A stretch of 36,131 nt of DNA from Rhodothermales bacterium (lineage in GTDB: Bacteria > Bacteroidota > Rhodothermia > Rhodothermales > JABDKH01), in assembly GCA_013002345.1 (NCBI GenBank), contig JABDKH010000030.1:1-36131 (forward strand), given 5' to 3'. Shown one piece after another: positions 34,238-36,131 of the stretch. The notes beneath the pieces were generated by a model, which did not search any database, was not told where the DNA came from, and saw only the letters and a program-made list of their open reading frames with translations. How positions within the stretch are numbered: the stretch's first letter is position 1; each line of letters starts with the position of its first letter. The position numbers and the translations under genes are program-made.

Positions 34238-35236
34238 ATGACATATCTAGCCAACGTGAAGCGATACGACGACATGACGTACCGCAGATGCGGCCGAAGC
34301 GGCCTGAAACTGCCGTTGATCAGTCTTGGAATGTGGCACAACTTCGGCGAAGTCGACTCCATGGCTAATGCTCGAACGCTGATACGGGTAGCTTTCGACC
34401 TGGGCGTTACGCATTTCGACCTCGCCAACAATTATGGCCCGCCGTTCGGCTCCGCAGAAGAAACGTTCGGCAAGATCCTGAAGACCGATCTCCGCCCGTA
34501 TCGGGACGAACTCATTATCTCATCTAAGGCCGGCTACCTCATGTGGCCGGGACCATACGGAGAATGGGGGTCCCGCAAGTATCTCGTGGCATCGCTGGAT
34601 CAGAGTCTGAAGCGCATGGGTCTCGACTACGTTGACATCTTCTATCACCACCGTCCTGATCCCGATACGCCGCTTGAAGAGACAATGTCCGCGCTGGACT
34701 TCATCGTCCGCTCCGGGCGCGCCCTGTACGCGGGCATTTCGTCCTACTCGGCATCCCAGACCCGCGCCGCATCACGCATCCTCCGCGATCTCGGAACTCC
34801 GTGCGTGATTCATCAGCCCCGGTACAACCTCTTCGATCGCTGGATTGAAGGAGAGCTTGTCGGCGCACTGGAGGACGAAGGGATCGGGTGCATCGTCTTC
34901 TCTCCTCTCGCGCAGGGAATGCTGACCAACAAGTATCTGGCCGGGATTCCGGACGACTCGCGTGCAGCCAAGTCGCACGGCTTTTTGACGACCGAAGATA
35001 TCACCGACACGAAGCTGGAGATGGTCCGGTCACTCGACCAACTGGCGCGGGACCGAAATCAGACGCTCGCTCAGATGGCGATCGCATGGACGCTCCGGTT
35101 CGAAACCATCACGTCGGCGGTGATCGGAGCGAGCAAGCTCTCGCACGTCGAAGACGCAGTGAGTTCGCTTTCCCGCCTCGATTTCTCAAGCGACGAACTG
35201 CAACGCATAGACGAAATACTGGCCGGTCATTCCTAG
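34238..35236 (+). CDS. yghZ: YghZ-type aldo/keto reductase (L-glyceraldehyde 3-phosphate reductase)
   Basis: This encodes a 332-residue NADPH-dependent reductase of the AKR14/YghZ type, which in E. coli reduces L-glyceraldehyde 3-phosphate and methylglyoxal. The catalytic set is visible: D and Y in HFDLANNYGPPFGSAEETFG, K in IISSKAGYLMWPGPYG, and H in DIFYHHRPDPDTPLEETM. The cofactor end reads ITSAVIGASKLSHVED. The family's usual start is MTYRRCGRSGLKLP, which matches from residue 13, so the ATG at 34274 is an alternative start to 34238. Three 15-base repeats straddle the stop codon. It lies alone, after a structured gap. Confidence 0.92.
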   Translation: MTYLANVKRYDDMTYRRCGRSGLKLPLISLGMWHNFGEVDSMANARTLIRVAFDLGVTHFDLANNYGPPFGSAEETFGKILKTDLRPYRDELIISSKAGYLMWPGPYGEWGSRKYLVASLDQSLKRMGLDYVDIFYHHRPDPDTPLEETMSALDFIVRSGRALYAGISSYSASQTRAASRILRDLGTPCVIHQPRYNLFDRWIEGELVGALEDEGIGCIVFSPLAQGMLTNKYLAGIPDDSRAAKSHGFLTTEDITDTKLEMVRSLDQLARDRNQTLAQMAIAWTLRFETITSAVIGASKLSHVEDAVSSLSRLDFSSDELQRIDEILAGHS

Positions 35237-35272
35237 GCCGGGCACTCCTGGGCTGCGTATTCCTGGGCGGGC
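35228..35272 (+). repeat. Three tandem 15-base repeats across the yghZ stop codon
   Basis: The units are at 35228-35242, 35243-35257 and 35258-35272, with core ATTCCTGGGC and 10-11 of 15 positions identical between neighbours. They keep the reading frame and would encode GHSxA-like pentapeptides. In the first unit TAG takes the place of the TGG in the other two, and that TAG is the stop codon of the reductase. Confidence 0.6.
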
Positions 35273-35318
35273 GACGATCGAGGCATGACGGTGTCCTATC
35301 CTCAAACCGGATCGACCC

Positions 35319-35882
35319 ATGCGCGCCGCCACCGTCAGGAACATCGCCCTTATCGTTTTGATGTGCGCGATAGGTCTGACATGGCTGGGATCGGAATGGC
35401 TGTCCAGAACTGATACCAGAACCGCTGAGCAGGTCGTCTTCCGATCTCTTCGGGAAACTCGGTCCGCCGCGATCAACCGTGTCTCAACAACCCGCCTGGT
35501 CGTCGACGACATCCACATGCGCAACGTGCGGTCCATTGACGATCGAATCAATTTGAGAAACCGGTCGGTGGTCGACGATCCCGAACTGGACGCTGGAGAC
35601 GGACCGCCCGCCCTGGGTGCTTCCCTGCCGACCGCGGTTTCGTGCGCGCAGTTGATCAGGGTCGACGACCGTCTCGTAGATAACCTGCAGAGCGAAATCG
35701 AGCAGACCCGAGATCTACTTGATCAGTACCGGGAGCTGTCGGTGATGTACGAGCGAGAGCTTGACGCCCACTCCGCGGTCCGACGAGATTACGTCAGGAA
35801 AGCGCGTCTTCGGAAGATGCGAAATCGCACCTTTGTCGCGGCGGGCGTCATCGTAACGGTCGTCCTGCTCGTGGATCGATAG
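35319..35882 (+). CDS. Unknown two-TM coiled-coil membrane protein
   Basis: This encodes a 187-residue protein I cannot assign to a family. A hydrophobic segment at 8-25 and another at 171-185, almost at the C-terminus, suggest two membrane spans or a signal anchor plus a tail anchor. Between them are a polar region (30-105) rich in Asp and Arg, a single cysteine (C109), and a charged helix with coiled-coil spacing (about 115-155, EIEQTRDLLDQYRELSVMYE), then a strongly basic stretch RRDYVRKARLRKMRNR before the last span. A tail-anchored envelope or lysis-type role is possible. It is 82 bases after yghZ, and a short hairpin follows its stop. Confidence 0.6.
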   Translation: MRAATVRNIALIVLMCAIGLTWLGSEWLSRTDTRTAEQVVFRSLRETRSAAINRVSTTRLVVDDIHMRNVRSIDDRINLRNRSVVDDPELDAGDGPPALGASLPTAVSCAQLIRVDDRLVDNLQSEIEQTRDLLDQYRELSVMYERELDAHSAVRRDYVRKARLRKMRNRTFVAAGVIVTVVLLVDR

Positions 35883-35900
35883 CGGGCGTCGCGAAGCCCG
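35883..35900 (+). terminator. Small hairpin after the two-TM protein gene
   Basis: CGGGC (35883-35887) pairs with GCCCG (35896-35900) around an 8-base loop, starting directly after the stop codon. The stem is short and no T-run follows, so this is a weak call, kept because the core matches other gene-end hairpins here. Confidence 0.35.
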
Positions 35901-36021
35901 GCGAACGAGGTGATGCGCAAAGCAAGGCCTGTAACTTGCATCTGCATACCCATCAACGACGGCGGGCGCAGATCGGCCCGGCTCAGATACGTATCAATAT
36001 CTGGAGCGGATGACATCGCCC

Positions 36022-36063
36022 TGAAAAGATAAAGCGGATCCTGCCGTTCAGCAGGACCCGCTT
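36022..36063 (-). terminator. Intrinsic terminator of a gene leaving the right edge
   Basis: On the reverse strand AAGCGG/CCGCTT (36032-36037 with 36058-36063) and TCCTGC/GCAGGA (36039-36044 with 36051-36056) form a 12-bp stem with one A-C mismatch and a 6-base loop, followed by a T-rich tail (plus strand AAAAGATAAA at 36024-36033). It fits a gene ending just to its right. Confidence 0.75.
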
Positions 36064-36099
36064 CTCTCACAAGGCCATCAGTGCGTAGTTCAGTCTGAA

Positions 36100-36131
36100 C
36101 TACAGGTTGATGCCAAGCTTCTTGACCGTCT
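36100..36131 (-). CDS. C-terminal tail of a gene truncated by the window edge
   Basis: The reverse strand reads TVKKLGINL and a stop codon (36100-36102). Only these nine residues are inside the window, too few to name a product. The strong terminator at 36022-36063, 37 bases further on, supports a real gene ending here. Confidence 0.4.
   Translation of the reverse strand, partial: TVKKLGINL

Overview
The window is a GC-rich, densely packed bacterial chromosome segment, most likely from the Rhodothermia/Rhodothermales side of Bacteroidota. The main evidence is a secreted protein with a textbook type IX secretion C-terminal sorting domain (28655-30766), a PorD-type DUF4835 protein (3751-4641), many outer-membrane barrel and T9SS-type surface proteins, a bacterial group II GGGP synthase, and a YtxJ-type bacilliredoxin. 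Shine-Dalgarno sequences are often weak or absent, as is common in the phylum. I saw no phage, plasmid, insertion sequence or CRISPR, so this looks like core chromosome with a lineage-specific envelope and protease content. Taxonomy is inferred from gene content only.

Layout. 1-1400: tRNA-Leu(UAG) with its terminator, a STAS-like gene, and the 3' remnant of a decayed T9SS surface-protein gene. 1500-3560: a periplasmic metallo-beta-lactamase-fold hydrolase and dapD (lysine/meso-DAP synthesis). 3750-11000: an envelope block holding porD, a two-gene outer-membrane pair, a zinc-ribbon protein, and a 953-residue protein that joins a zinc peptidase, a beta-propeller and a membrane barrel. 11141-16778: tRNA-Ser(CGA), an SDR oxidoreductase, GGGP synthase, alaS and an AAG-type DNA glycosylase. 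16862-17863: a periplasmic DUF4097 protein with a strict 19-residue SHGD repeat. 17891-22622: a reverse-strand run of glycerate 2-kinase, a DUF255 thioredoxin-fold protein and a thiolase. 22654-32669: a protease-rich stretch with an M6-like metalloprotease, a Tat-exported glycosylasparaginase, thiE, an M24 peptidase paired with a DUF819 transporter-like protein, a T9SS cargo protein and an M3 oligoendopeptidase. 32837-33806: overlapping ytxJ-like and TlpA-like redox genes. 33807-36131: a structured gene-free stretch, a YghZ-type aldo/keto reductase, an unknown two-TM coiled-coil protein, and the tail of a gene leaving the window.

How it fits together. The segment suggests a heterotroph that breaks down proteins or glycopeptides outside the cytoplasm (M6-like, glycosylasparaginase, propeller-peptidase), exports surface proteins by T9SS, imports products and finishes hydrolysis inside (M3, M24), and guards thiols with bacilliredoxin and TlpA-like proteins. 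The most unusual items are the SHGD ladder protein, the peptidase-propeller-barrel fusion, the duplicated domain in the T9SS cargo protein with a foldable leader over its ribosome site, and the orphan sorting domain left from a decayed gene.
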